Source of the DNA: Polaromonas sp.
GTDB lineage: Bacteria; Pseudomonadota; Gammaproteobacteria; Burkholderiales; Burkholderiaceae_C
Length of the DNA stretch: 39,435 nt
Reading direction: 5' to 3'
Assembly (NCBI GenBank): GCA_030683705.1
Contig: JAUXPP010000023.1
Location: 1-39,435, forward strand
Under the pieces are notes generated by a model. That model did not search any database and had not been told where the DNA came from. It worked only from the letters and a program-made list of their open reading frames with translations. Positions within the stretch are counted from its first letter, which is position 1. Each line of letters opens with the position of its first letter. Shown piece after piece: positions 10,797 to 20,200 of this stretch. The translations under genes were made by a program, and so were the position numbers.

Positions 10797-11315
10797 ATGA
10801 ACACCCTACCCCCTGTCCGCGGCCTGCTGATCGCCGCCACCTGCGCCCTCGCTGCGCTGCCCGCCCTGGTCCGGGCCGACAGCAGCCGCTTGCTGCCGGG
10901 CAACATGCCTGCGGCCTACACCCAGGAGTGCGCCGCCTGCCACACCGCCTATCCGCCGGGCATGTTGCCCGCCCGCTCCTGGGAACGCATCATGACCAAC
11001 CTGGACAAGCACTACGGCACCGACGCCTCGCTGGACGCGGCCACGGTGCAACAGCTCAGCAGCTGGCTGAAGGTCAACGCGGGCACCTACAAACGCGTGG
11101 CGCAAGAGCCGCCGCAGGACCGCATCACCCGCTCGGCCTGGTTTGAACGCAAACACCGCAAGGTCGATCCCGCTGTCTGGAAACACGCCAGCGTCAAGAG
11201 TGCTGCCAACTGCGCGGCCTGCCACACCGCGGCCGACAAGGGCGACTACAACGACGACAACATCCGCTTCCCGGCCGGGCTCGACGCCCGTTATCGCCGG
11301 GCCTGGAACGACTGA
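10797..11315 (+). CDS. Diheme cytochrome c (DHC-like)
   Basis: A periplasmic electron carrier of 172 residues: signal peptide to about Ala27, then two CAACH haem-binding motifs at residues 45-49 and 139-143. Between them is a helical segment (SWERIMTNLDKHYGTDASLD), and KHRKVDPAVWKH precedes the second haem. In the R. sphaeroides system DHC donates electrons to SHP. The gene is 29 bp downstream of the SHP gene and 17 bp upstream of the cytochrome b gene. The likely chain is quinol, cytochrome b, DHC, SHP, inferred from gene order and family knowledge. Confidence 0.88.
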   Translation: MNTLPPVRGLLIAATCALAALPALVRADSSRLLPGNMPAAYTQECAACHTAYPPGMLPARSWERIMTNLDKHYGTDASLDAATVQQLSSWLKVNAGTYKRVAQEPPQDRITRSAWFERKHRKVDPAVWKHASVKSAANCAACHTAADKGDYNDDNIRFPAGLDARYRRAWND

Positions 11316-11332
11316 CTCGAAAGACAACCACC

Positions 11333-12088
11333 ATGCATGCCACCCCTTCCATCCACACCACCGCGCAGGCCGCGACCGCAGCGGCCACGCCGGGCCGCCG
11401 GGTGATCGACGCGCCCACGCGCATGTTCCACTGGCTGTTTGCGCTGAGCTTTCTGGGCGCCTACCTGACCGCTGACGGCGAAAGCTGGCGGCTGTTGCAT
11501 GTCACGCTCGGCTACACCCTGGCCGGCCTGCTGGTGTTTCGTGTGTTGTACGGCCTGCTGGGTCCGCGCCAGGCGGGCCTGGGCCTGATGTGGCGCAAGC
11601 TGGCCGGCGCACCGGCGTGGCTGCGCTCGCTCACGCAAAGCCGGTCCTTGGCCGACATCAACTGGCGGCAGGGCCAGAACCTGTTGATGGCGCTGGCCGT
11701 GGTGGCGCTGCTGCTGATGGTGCTGCCGCTGACGCTCAGCGGCTATGCCACTTACAACGACTGGGGCGACTTTCTCGGCGGCGACTGGCTGGAAGAGGTT
11801 CACGAATTTTTCGGTGAAGCGTTTTTGTTTGTCGTGCTGGCCCACATGGCGCTGATCGCGGGCCTGAGCCTGCTGCGGCGGAAAAACCAGGCCCTGCCCA
11901 TGCTGACCGGCAGGATAGCCGGCAAGGGACCGGACCTGGTGCAGAAGAACCGTGTCTGGCTGGCCGCCCTGCTGCTGCTCGCCGTGCTGGCCTACGGTGG
12001 CTGGGAGTGGCAGCAATCACCGAACGGCCTGATCTCCAGCAAGACCTGGAACGACCCGGCAACCGGGCAGGCCCACGATGAAGACTGA
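11333..12088 (+). CDS. Membrane cytochrome b (Ni-hydrogenase/b561-type), partner of DHC
   Basis: A 251-residue integral membrane protein that probably takes electrons from quinol or other membrane donors to the periplasmic diheme cytochrome. Five hydrophobic segments are visible (about residues 33-48, 56-76, 116-137, 160-181, 206-223). Four candidate b-haem histidines lie in them: His33 (MFHWLF), His56 (LLHVTLGY), His157 (VHEFFGE) and His171 (LAHMAL), the pattern of two-haem cytochrome b561/hydrogenase-type subunits. The N-terminal 20 residues are low complexity. No hydrogenase genes are nearby, so the DHC/SHP role fits best. Confidence 0.88.
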   Translation: MHATPSIHTTAQAATAAATPGRRVIDAPTRMFHWLFALSFLGAYLTADGESWRLLHVTLGYTLAGLLVFRVLYGLLGPRQAGLGLMWRKLAGAPAWLRSLTQSRSLADINWRQGQNLLMALAVVALLLMVLPLTLSGYATYNDWGDFLGGDWLEEVHEFFGEAFLFVVLAHMALIAGLSLLRRKNQALPMLTGRIAGKGPDLVQKNRVWLAALLLLAVLAYGGWEWQQSPNGLISSKTWNDPATGQAHDED

Positions 12089-12146
12089 CAGGGTGCGTGC
12101 CCCACTCCCATCACTCGATCACTCCATTACTCCCTGTGACGAATCC

Positions 12147-12311
12147 ATGAACGTCTACCTGTGTGTCGTCTGCGGTTTCATCTATGACGAGGCGGCTGGC
12201 CGGCCCGAAGACGGGATCGCCCCGGGCACGCCCTGGGCCGCCGTGCCCGCCAACTGGACCTGTCCGGAATGCAATGTCGGCAAGAGCGACTTCAGCATGG
12301 TGCTGATCTAA
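12147..12311 (+). CDS. Rubredoxin
   Basis: A 54-residue iron-only electron carrier. The Fe(Cys)4 site is Cys6-x2-Cys9 ([15 protein letters not shown]) and Cys39-x2-Cys42 ([14 protein letters not shown]), and the length is normal for a rubredoxin. The same frame is open upstream to 12078, overlapping the cytochrome b gene by 11 bases, but those 23 codons are unlike any rubredoxin, so MNVYLC is chosen. The gap to cytochrome b is 58 bp. Rubredoxins can serve in O2/NO reduction or oxidative-stress chains, so a link with SHP is possible but unproven. Confidence 0.93.
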   Translation: MNVYLCVVCGFIYDEAAGRPEDGIAPGTPWAAVPANWTCPECNVGKSDFSMVLI

Positions 12312-12320
12312 AGCCTGTCA

Positions 12321-12338
12321 AGGCTGGCCGGGCAGCCT
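12321..12338 (+). terminator. Possible hairpin terminator after rubredoxin
   Basis: A perfect 6-bp stem (AGGCTG/CAGCCT) with a 6-nt loop starts 9 bp after the rubredoxin stop. No T-run follows, so termination strength is doubtful. Confidence 0.3.
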
Positions 12339-12410
12339 GAAGCACCGGACTTCAATCCCGAGTCAAAGCCGCGCACCCTGACCCATCCATCCAGCCGGAG
12401 CGGAACACGT

Positions 12411-12457
12411 CCTCTGTGGGGCCTGCACCAGGGCCTGTAGGGAGGCCCCTACAGAGG
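12411..12457. promoter_or_regulatory. Inverted-repeat candidate enhancer (UAS) upstream of TRAP operon
   Basis: A long inverted repeat, CCTCTGTGGGGCCT (12411-12424) against AGGCCCCTACAGAGG (12443-12457), with one bulged base. A second, nested palindrome lies inside it: CTGTAGGG (12435-12442) against CCCTACAG (12447-12454). There are thus three CTGT(A/-)GGG-type half-sites. The block is centred about 75-80 bp upstream of the start predicted from the sigma-54 promoter at 12486, where activators of that class bind. It could instead form an RNA hairpin, but it lies upstream of the predicted start. Confidence 0.45.
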
Positions 12458-12485
12458 GAAAACCGCCTGTTGTTTAACCCTTCCG

Positions 12486-12502
12486 TGGCACGCTGTTTGC
12501 AT
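12486..12502 (+). promoter_or_regulatory. Sigma-54 (RpoN) promoter for the TRAP operon
   Basis: TGGCACG-CTGT-TTGCAT, a full match to the -24/-12 consensus, with the GG and GC dinucleotides separated by exactly 10 bases. Transcription would start near 12512, about 65 nt before the dctP ATG. A bacterial enhancer-binding protein would be required; none is encoded in the window. Confidence 0.75.
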
Positions 12503-12578
12503 GCTAACCCTTGGCGTAACCATCCCGTTTGCGCAGCAGGCCCTGTCTTATCAGCCTCACTACTTCAAGGACTACCGC

Positions 12579-13676
12579 ATGACTTCCACACGCCGCTCCA
12601 TGTTGACCCGGGCCTCTGTCGCCGCCGCTGCCGGCACGGCGCTCGGCTTCCCGATGATTGCCCGCGCCCAGCAGAATTTCAGCTGGAAGATGACCAGCGC
12701 CTACGGCAAGGGTTCCCCCTTCTACATGGAAGGACCGGGCAGTGCGACCGACCTGGCCAAACGCATCGACACGATGTCGGGCGGGCGCCTGAAGATCCAG
12801 GTGTTTGGCGCGGGCGAGCTGATTCCCGCGCTGGAAGGCTTCGACGCGGTGCGTGCCGGCACGGTGGAAATGAACCATGCCAACAGCTACTTCTGGACCG
12901 GCAAGACCTTTGCCGCGCAGTACTTCACCGCCGTGCCTTTTGGCCTGAACTTCCAGGGCATCAACGGCTGGCTCTACGACGGCGGCGGCCAGCAGTTGTG
13001 GAACGAGGTGTATGCGCCCTTCGGCATGGTCGCCATGCCCTGCGGCAACACCGGCGTGCAGATGACCGGCTGGTTCAAGAAGGAGATCAAGTCCAGCGCC
13101 GACCTCAAGGGCCTGAAGATGCGCATTCCCGGCCTGGCCGGCCGTGTTTATGCGGCCCTCGGCGTCGATGTGAAACTGCTGCCCGGCGGCGAGATCTTCC
13201 CCGCGCTGGAGCGCGGCGTGATCGACGCGGCCGAGTTCGTCGGCCCCTTTCAGGACCGCAAGCTGGGCCTGCACAAGGCAGCCAAATACCTGTACACCAC
13301 GGGCTGGCACGAGTCGGCCACGGTATCGGAACTGCTGATCAACAAGGCCGCCTGGGACAAGCTGCCCAAGGACCTGCAGGCGGTGGTGGAAAACGCCGCG
13401 GCCGCGTGCAACGTCATCAGCGAGGCCTGGTGCCAGCGCAACAATGCCGAGGCCATGGACGACCTGGTGAAAAACCAGGGCGTGATCGCCAAGCCGCTGC
13501 CCGCCGAGGTGCTCAAAAAGCTGCGCGAAGTCACCAATCAGGTGCTGGCCGAGGCAGTGGCCAAGGATGCCATGACCAAAAAGGTGCACGACTCCTACAT
13601 GGCCTACAAGAAAAAGTACGACGCCTGGGCCGGCTACAGCGAAGGCCCGTACCACGACAAGATCCTGACGGCCTGA
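12579..13676 (+). CDS. dctP: TRAP transporter substrate-binding protein, TakP-like
   Basis: The periplasmic binding subunit of a TRAP transporter. The 365-residue product has a twin-arginine-containing signal peptide (TRRSMLTRASVAAAAGTALG...ARAQ, residues 5-31). The mature fold includes RLKIQVFGAGELIPALEGFDAV, GNTGVQMTGWFKKE, LKGLKMRIPG and LLPGGEIFPALERGVIDAAEFVGP. These segments closely resemble the 2-oxo-acid-binding TakP / lactate-binding branch of DctP proteins, not the C4-dicarboxylate branch, so a 2-oxo acid or other monocarboxylate is the likely ligand. I start at MTSTRRS because it precedes the signal directly; the open frame further upstream overlaps the sigma-54 promoter. First gene of dctPQM. 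Confidence 0.93.
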   Translation: MTSTRRSMLTRASVAAAAGTALGFPMIARAQQNFSWKMTSAYGKGSPFYMEGPGSATDLAKRIDTMSGGRLKIQVFGAGELIPALEGFDAVRAGTVEMNHANSYFWTGKTFAAQYFTAVPFGLNFQGINGWLYDGGGQQLWNEVYAPFGMVAMPCGNTGVQMTGWFKKEIKSSADLKGLKMRIPGLAGRVYAALGVDVKLLPGGEIFPALERGVIDAAEFVGPFQDRKLGLHKAAKYLYTTGWHESATVSELLINKAAWDKLPKDLQAVVENAAAACNVISEAWCQRNNAEAMDDLVKNQGVIAKPLPAEVLKKLREVTNQVLAEAVAKDAMTKKVHDSYMAYKKKYDAWAGYSEGPYHDKILTA

Positions 13677-13683
13677 ACCAGTC

Positions 13684-14256
13684 ATGACGAATCTGACAAC
13701 TGCCGGCGCCCCCGGGGGGGCCGCCGGGCTGGCCCGCGCCTTTGTGGCGCGTGTCGAGCGCACCGTGGACCTGATCGGCCGCGCTGCTTCCTGGCTCACG
13801 CTGGCCATCGTGGTGCTGATGGCCATTGATGTGCTGATGCGTTATGCCTTCAGCATCGGCTCGGTCTGGGCCCAGGAGCTCGAGTGGCACCTGCTGGCGC
13901 CGCTGGTGCTGTTCGGCATGACCTACGCGCTGCTCAAGGGTGAACATGTGCGTGTCGATGTTTTTTACGCACGTTACACGCCGCGCGCGCAGGCCGCGGT
14001 GGACCTGCTGACGGCGCTGCTGGCCATCGCGATGGCGGCGCTGGTGATTCGTTATTCGATCCAGTTCGTGACCCAGTCGTATGTGATCAACGAAATCTCG
14101 TCCGACCCGGGAGGCCTGACGCACCGCTGGATGCTCAAGGCGCTGATCCCCGTGGGTTTTGCGGTGTTCGGCCTGATGGCAGCGGCGCAGGGTGTCGGCG
14201 CTGCGCTGCGCCTGTTCGGCCCGCAACCGGCCCCCACCCCGGAGGGCACGCCATGA
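13684..14256 (+). CDS. dctQ: TRAP transporter small membrane subunit DctQ
   Basis: The four-helix small permease subunit that joins the binding protein to DctM. The 190-residue product has hydrophobic segments at about residues 38-52, 70-86, 108-128 and 150-172, with the family sequence WAQELEWHLLAPLVLFGMTYALLKGEHVRVDVFY. It starts 7 bp after dctP and its stop overlaps the dctM ATG by 4 bases (ATGA), so translation is coupled. Confidence 0.94.
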   Translation: MTNLTTAGAPGGAAGLARAFVARVERTVDLIGRAASWLTLAIVVLMAIDVLMRYAFSIGSVWAQELEWHLLAPLVLFGMTYALLKGEHVRVDVFYARYTPRAQAAVDLLTALLAIAMAALVIRYSIQFVTQSYVINEISSDPGGLTHRWMLKALIPVGFAVFGLMAAAQGVGAALRLFGPQPAPTPEGTP

Positions 14257-15578
14257 GCATGAACGAATGGCTGGCAATCGGCCTGCTGATCGGCTTTTTC
14301 CTGATGCTGATGGGCGGCATCCCGGTCGGCATCACGCTGGCCGCCAGCGGCTTCATTTTTGGTTTCATGGGTTTCGGTGAATCGCTGTTCAACCTGCTGC
14401 CGGCGCGCATTTACGGCGTGGTCGCCAACTACCAGTGGCTGGCGATCCCGCTGTTTGTCTTCATGGGCGTGATGCTGGAAAAATCGCGCCTGGCCGAAGA
14501 CCTGCTCGACGTGATCGGCCACCTGGCCGGCGGGCTGCGCGGCGGCATGGCGCTGGGCATCATCGGCGTCGGCGTGCTGATGGGCGCGACCACCGGCATC
14601 GTCGGCGCGACCGTGATCACGCTGGGCCTGCTGACGCTACCGACGCTGCTGCGGCGCGGTTACGACCCGGCGATCTCCTGCGGCGCGATCTGCGCCTCGG
14701 GCACGCTGGGCCAGATCATCCCGCCCAGCCTGGTGCTGATCCTGCTGTCCGACATCATGCAGCTGTCGGTGGGCACGCTGTTTGCCGCGGCGGTATTTCC
14801 GGGCCTGATGCTGGCCGGCCTGTACGTGAGCTGGATCGTGGTTTACGGCATGATCCGGCCCGACTCCATGCCGCCGGTGCCGCAGGCCGAGCGCGACGCG
14901 GTGTCACGTGCGCAGCTGTGGCTGCGCGTGCTCAAGGTGGCGCTGCCGCCGGTGGCGCTGGTGCTGTCGGTGCTGGGCTCCATCATCGGCGGCGTCGCGG
15001 CACCGACCGAGGCCGCCTCCATGGGCGCGCTGGGCTCCATCCTGGTGGTGGCACTGGCGCGCCGCCTCTCGCTGTCAGTGCTGCGCGACGTGATGCAGAC
15101 CACCACGCGGATCTCTGCGATGGTGCTGTTCATCCTGATCTGCTCGCAGGTCTTCAGCCTGGCGTTCCGCGGCCTGCAGGGCGAAAAGCTGATCGAGGAC
15201 CTGTTCGCGTTTTTGCCGGGCGGCATCAACACCGCGATCTGGTTCCTGATGGGCCTGATCTTCGTGCTCGGCTTTTTCATCGAGTGGATCGAGATCAGCT
15301 ACATCGCCGTGCCGCTGTTCTTGCCGATCTTCGCGGCCGCCGGTGTCGACATGGTCTGGCTGGCGATGATGATCACCGTCAACCTGCAGACTTCGTTTCT
15401 GACGCCGCCCTTCGGCTGGGCGCTGTTTTTCCTGCGCGGCGTCGCGCCGCCCGGTGTGACCACGCGGCACATCTACCTCGGTGTGATTCCGTTCGTGGGG
15501 CTGCAGATCCTGGGCATCGTGCTGGTGTTTTTCTTCCCGGCGATTGCGACCTGGCTGCCCAGGGCGATTGGCTGGTAG
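14253..15578 (+). CDS. dctM: TRAP transporter large membrane subunit DctM
   Basis: The ion-coupled transport subunit, 441 residues, about 12 hydrophobic segments, of the standard length. Typical sequence includes GIPVGITLAASG near the N-terminus, FVFMGVMLEKSRLAEDLL, GATTGIVGATVITLGLLTLPTLLRRGYDP, GTLGQIIPPSLVLI, and near the C-terminus VNLQTSFLTPPFGWALFFLRGV. The last 138 bp (15441-15578) are duplicated, without indels, at 21724-21861 on the far side of two kinase genes. The gene ends 37 bp before the convergent kinase gene. Confidence 0.95.
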   Translation: MSMNEWLAIGLLIGFFLMLMGGIPVGITLAASGFIFGFMGFGESLFNLLPARIYGVVANYQWLAIPLFVFMGVMLEKSRLAEDLLDVIGHLAGGLRGGMALGIIGVGVLMGATTGIVGATVITLGLLTLPTLLRRGYDPAISCGAICASGTLGQIIPPSLVLILLSDIMQLSVGTLFAAAVFPGLMLAGLYVSWIVVYGMIRPDSMPPVPQAERDAVSRAQLWLRVLKVALPPVALVLSVLGSIIGGVAAPTEAASMGALGSILVVALARRLSLSVLRDVMQTTTRISAMVLFILICSQVFSLAFRGLQGEKLIEDLFAFLPGGINTAIWFLMGLIFVLGFFIEWIEISYIAVPLFLPIFAAAGVDMVWLAMMITVNLQTSFLTPPFGWALFFLRGVAPPGVTTRHIYLGVIPFVGLQILGIVLVFFFPAIATWLPRAIGW

Positions 15579-15615
15579 GCATTTGCGAAAAAATGCGGTC
15601 TGAAACGAGGGGCGC

Positions 15616-17295
15616 CTAACCGGGCTCGGCGGGAGCGAGTGTGAAGAAAAAGCTCGCGCCCTGCATCTGTATGCTTTCTGCCCAGACGCGGCCACCGTGC
15701 TTCATGACGATGCGCTTGACCCGGGCAAGCCCTATGCCTTCCCCCACATCGTCACCGGTTGCCAGTCGCTGGAAGGGATCAAACAGGCTGTTTGCATAAC
15801 GCATGTCAAACCCCGTGCCATTGTCCCGCACGTGGTACACCGACTCGCCGTTCAGGCCGGTGCTACTGCCCACTTCCAGCGTGGCCATCGGCTGCGAGGC
15901 CGTGAAGCGCCAGGCATTGTCCAGCAGTTCCCGCATGAGCTCACCGAGCAGCGCGGGGTCACCGCTGGCCTGCAAATCTTCCTGTACAAGCACTCGTACG
16001 CACCGCTGAGGCGCAGCGAGCTGCAAAGCCTGCATATGGGCCAGGGCAATCATCCGCAGATCGACCGCCTGTCGCTTCAGCGGCAAACGCGCAAGATTTG
16101 CAAAATAGAGAAGTGCGTCCGACCGCAGGTTGATTTGGGCGATGCCGGCGGCAACACGCCTCAGGTAATGATGTCCCCGTTCACTCGCCACCTCCTGTTG
16201 CAGCAGGGCGGTATAGCCGCTCATGGAAATCAGTGGCTGGCGCAGGTCGTGGGCCAGGGAGTGCGACAGCATCTGCAGGTCGTCCGTGGTTCGCTCGAGG
16301 TCTGCCGTTCGCGCTGACACCCGTAGCTCCAGATCGGCGTTGAGACGCACAATCCTCTCGCGCGCCTGGCGCCTCTCGGTGATGTCCCAGGCCAGCACGA
16401 CAAAGCCGCTTACCGCGCCATCGTCATCACTGAGCGCAGCAACCGATACCATCACGGGCACCAGCCCGCCGTTCTTGTGCCGGTAGTGCCACTCGCGTGT
16501 TTCCGGTGTGCCCATGCGCGCCCGGACCAGCAGGCTTTCCAGCGGACTGAGCTCGCGTCCGAGTTCGGCGCCCAGTTCCTGCGCGCGCGACTGCAGCTCG
16601 GCCTCGACATGAAAAACACTTACCGCGTGCCGGTCTATCACCTCGTCCGCACTGTAGCCGAGCAGGCTCTCGGCCGCCGGGTTGAAGCTGCTCACCAGAC
16701 CACGTCCGGTGATGGAAATGACCGCCGCCACCGCGCTGTCCAGCAGGACTTTCTGGAACCGAGCCTGGCGCGTCAGCGTGAGATTGAGATCACGTTCTCT
16801 CGCGACAAGCAACCGAAGTTCCATCTGTCGCATCACCTGGCGCCCGAGGGCCGCGAGGGCCTTTTTCTGCGCTGGCGCCAGTTCACGCGGCGCCGTATCG
16901 ATCACACACAGCGTGCCAATCGAATGACCCTGGTCTGTCACCAGCGGCGTGCCGGCATAAAACCGTATGCCGGGGCCACCGGTCACCAGCGGATTGTCCA
17001 GAAAACGCTCATCCTCACGCGCGTCGCCGACCTCAAACAACTCGGTGCCATGAATGGCGTGGCTGCAAAAAGCAATGTCGCGCGGCGTCTGCGGGACGTC
17101 AATGCCTACGCGGCTCTTAAACCATTGGCGACCCGAGTCAACCAGCGAGATCAGTGCGATCGGCGCCTCGCAGATGTGCGCCGCCAGCTCGGTGAAGTCG
17201 TCAAATTCTGCTTCGGGGGCAGTGTCCAGAATCAGGTAGCGGTTCAGGGCGGCCAGGCGCTCGGCCTCGTTGGAGGGAAGCGGTGCAACTTTCAT
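15616..17295 (-). CDS. Soluble GAF-PAS sensor histidine kinase
   Basis: A cytoplasmic histidine kinase of 559 residues with no membrane segment. Domains in order: GAF (about 20-165, with PIALISLVDSGRQWFKS and FCSHAI typical of this subclass), PAS (about 185-310, FNPAAESLLGYSADEVI, ending WDITERR), coiled coil, HisKA with His349 (SHSLAHDLRQPL), and HATPase (N box ELLDNAWRFT, G1 RDNGTGFD, G2 GEGIGLARV). It has no receiver domain and no response regulator is nearby. Its ATG overlaps the stop of the larger kinase gene by 4 bases, and its C-terminal half resembles that kinase (both end in HGGRVWA...GASF(F/Y)FTL). This suggests an old tandem duplication with different input domains. Confidence 0.92.
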   Translation of the reverse strand: MKVAPLPSNEAERLAALNRYLILDTAPEAEFDDFTELAAHICEAPIALISLVDSGRQWFKSRVGIDVPQTPRDIAFCSHAIHGTELFEVGDAREDERFLDNPLVTGGPGIRFYAGTPLVTDQGHSIGTLCVIDTAPRELAPAQKKALAALGRQVMRQMELRLLVARERDLNLTLTRQARFQKVLLDSAVAAVISITGRGLVSSFNPAAESLLGYSADEVIDRHAVSVFHVEAELQSRAQELGAELGRELSPLESLLVRARMGTPETREWHYRHKNGGLVPVMVSVAALSDDDGAVSGFVVLAWDITERRQARERIVRLNADLELRVSARTADLERTTDDLQMLSHSLAHDLRQPLISMSGYTALLQQEVASERGHHYLRRVAAGIAQINLRSDALLYFANLARLPLKRQAVDLRMIALAHMQALQLAAPQRCVRVLVQEDLQASGDPALLGELMRELLDNAWRFTASQPMATLEVGSSTGLNGESVYHVRDNGTGFDMRYANSLFDPFQRLATGDDVGEGIGLARVKRIVMKHGGRVWAESIQMQGASFFFTLAPAEPG

Positions 17296-20200
17296 GGATT
17301 TTCCTGCGTGGGGGTTGCAGCGTCGTCGGTCGGACCGCTCAGGGTGAAATAAAAGCTCGCGCCCCCGTTCAGTTGTCCTTGCGCCCAGACGCGTCCGCCG
17401 TGCCGCTCTATCACGCGCTTGACGTTGGCCAGACCAATGCCTGTACCTGAAAACTCCGAGGCGGAATGCAGCCGTTGAAAGGCTCCAAACAGCTTGTCGA
17501 CAGACGCCATGTCAAAACCTGCGCCATTGTCCTTGACAAAATAAATCGTCTCGCCGCCGGAACCTGTTTCACTGCCCACCTGGATGGTGGCATGAGGCTG
17601 CCTCGATGTGTACTTCCAGGCGTTGCCCACCAGATTTTGCATGACAACATGCAACAGGGCGGGATCCCCGTGGGTCCACAAATTGTCCTGCACCCGCACC
17701 TCCACCTGCCGTTCAGGCTCACTTTCCCTGCATTCCTGCAGCACCCGCGCGGTCAGGGCGGACAGATCGACCTGCTGCAGGCGTAACGGATCACGACCCA
17801 TCTTGGCAAGCGACAGCAATCCGTCAATCAACTCGCCCATGTGCTGGGCGCCTGCACGGATCCGGCTCAGGTAATGCCGTCCTTTGTCGTCGAGTTGATG
17901 ATTCGTTTTCAGCAGCATCTGGCCGAACCCGTTAATGGTGTTCAGGGGCGAGCGCAGGTCATGGGACACCGAATAGGAGAAGGCCTCCAGCTCCTGGTTC
18001 GCGGCCTCCAGCTGAAGGGTGCGCTCCCGGACGCGACCTTCCAGAGAGGCGTTGAGCTCGAGGATTTCCCGCTCGGCGCGTTTGCGCTCGGTGATATCGC
18101 GCTGCACCGCCACCCAATGGGTGAGGCCCTTGGTCTCGTCGGCAATCGGCACGATATCGAGCTCTATCCAGAACTCCCGCCCCGTCCTCGAGTAGTTGAT
18201 CAGTTCGGCCCTGACCGGGAGCGACCGCTCCAGTGAGCTGCGAATGCGGTCCAGCTCCTGGCGCTGGGTCTTGGGCCCCTGCAGCAATCGTGGAGATTGC
18301 CCTATCACTTCGGCCCGGCTGTATCCGGTCAACCTTTCGAAAGCATCGTTGACAAACACGATGTGCGGGCCGGGGGTGTTGATCGGGCTCGCTTCGGTAA
18401 TCACCACCACATCGTTGAGTCTTGACACGGCGGTCTCAAGAAGGCGCAGTTGTTCGGCAGCGCGCCGCCTGGCGGTAACTTCCTGGAAATAGACTGCCAG
18501 ACCGTCCTCGGTGGGATACGCATTGACGTCAAACCACGAATCCAGTGGCTCAAAATAGGCCTCGAAGCGGGACGTGAGGTTTTTCTCGACGACCTCCCGG
18601 TACTGGTGTTCGAACAGCGTGCCCACAGCCTCGGGAAACGCCTCCCAGACGTTCTGGCCCAGAAGCTGCGCTCGGTTGCGCTTGAGAAGGCTTTCTGCCT
18701 GTTCGTTGAGGAAAACAAAGTTCCATTGCTGATCCAGCAAGAAAAATGCGTCGCTGATGCTTTCGAGCGTCGTGGTGAGCCGCTTGGCGAGCGCGTGCTC
18801 CCGCAGCTCCGTCTGCTTTTGTGCGTCAATGTCCTGGAAGGCGCCCTGGATGCGGACAACGTCGCCAGCCGCGTTGCGCAGCGCCTCACCCAGCACCCTG
18901 ACCCAGATCCGGCGCTTGCGCGCGGTAATCAGCTGCATCTCAGCGTCGAACGGCGTCCCATGGGTCACACAGTCGGCGACCAGTTGCCCGATGGCGCCGC
19001 GGTACTCCGGAGCGTAAAACTCAAGCGCGGCCTCCACGCTGGGGGTAGGCTCGGTAGCCAACTCGTAAATGGCGCGGACTTCGTCAGACCAGGTGAGGCG
19101 GTAGTCGGGCAGATCGACCCGCCAGGCGCCCAGGCGGCTGACCCGGGACGCCATGGCCAACAGGGCTTGCGTTTCATGCAGTTTTTCCTCGGATTGGCGC
19201 TGCAGGGTGAGATCCTCTGCGACGGTAACAATGCCATTGGCCCGACCGGCGCCGTCAGTCAATCTGGACATGCTGACGCGCACCCACACGATCTCGCCAT
19301 CCTTGCCGATATAGCGCCGCCCGGCAATCAGGGTATCCCTCGTTCCCTCCATCAACTCCTTCAGCTCGACGGCGTTTTGTGTCCGGTCTTCTTCGAGGAT
19401 GAGGGCATCCATGTCCATCGTGTACAGCTCCTGCTGCGTGTAGCCCAGCATCCGGCAATACGACGGGTTGGCTTCCATAAACTGCCCCTGCATCGATGTG
19501 ATGGCGATGCCGGTGGCCGCTCCCAGAAAAGTATTGTGAAAGCGCTGCTCGCTGACGCGAAGCGCCGTATCTTTCAGGTCTCCTTCTATCGCGATGCCGA
19601 TGATATTGGCGCCGCCATGGACCAGCGCGAGGTCTTCAGGGTGAGGGGTATGCGGCCCCTTGTAGTACACAGCAAACGTGGCCAGCACCTTGCCTGTGCC
19701 ATCCAGCACAGGGAGTGACCAGCAGGCACGCAAGCCGTACAGGCGCGCGAGCTCAATGTGGTTTGCCCACAGCGGGTCGGTTTCAATGTCGGTCACGATC
19801 ACGGGCTCACGGCGCCAGGCGGCTGTTCCGCAGGAACCCTGGCTCGGACCGATATCACGTCCTTCAAGGGCTTTCACATAGTCTTGCGGCAGATGCGGCG
19901 AAAAGCCCTTTTCCAGCCGCTTGCCGTCAGCGCTGATCAAATGCACCGAAGTGTGCGCGCCGGGCAAGATCGACTCCATGCCAAGCAACACCTCTTCCAG
20001 CACAGTCCGCAGGGGGAGACCCATGGAAAGCGCCTTGAGAGAGCGGGCCTCCGACAAGAGCAGGCGCTCGCTGCGTATCCGTTCGGTGATGTCCTGAACC
20101 GTGCCGGATGCACTGACAGCCTGGCCGTCAGCGCCATGCTCTATCTCGCCCAGCTCATGCACCCAGCGGATCAAGCCATCGCCAGTCACGATGCGGTACT

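Noticed and set aside
10771..10800. Nine-codon frame ending on the diheme cytochrome ATG
   Set aside because: Looks like chance; no leader-peptide features such as codon runs or an attenuator.
12416..13687. Alternative plus frame through dctP
   Set aside because: Overlaps dctP in another frame and crosses the sigma-54 promoter; Arg/Gly-rich with no family match.
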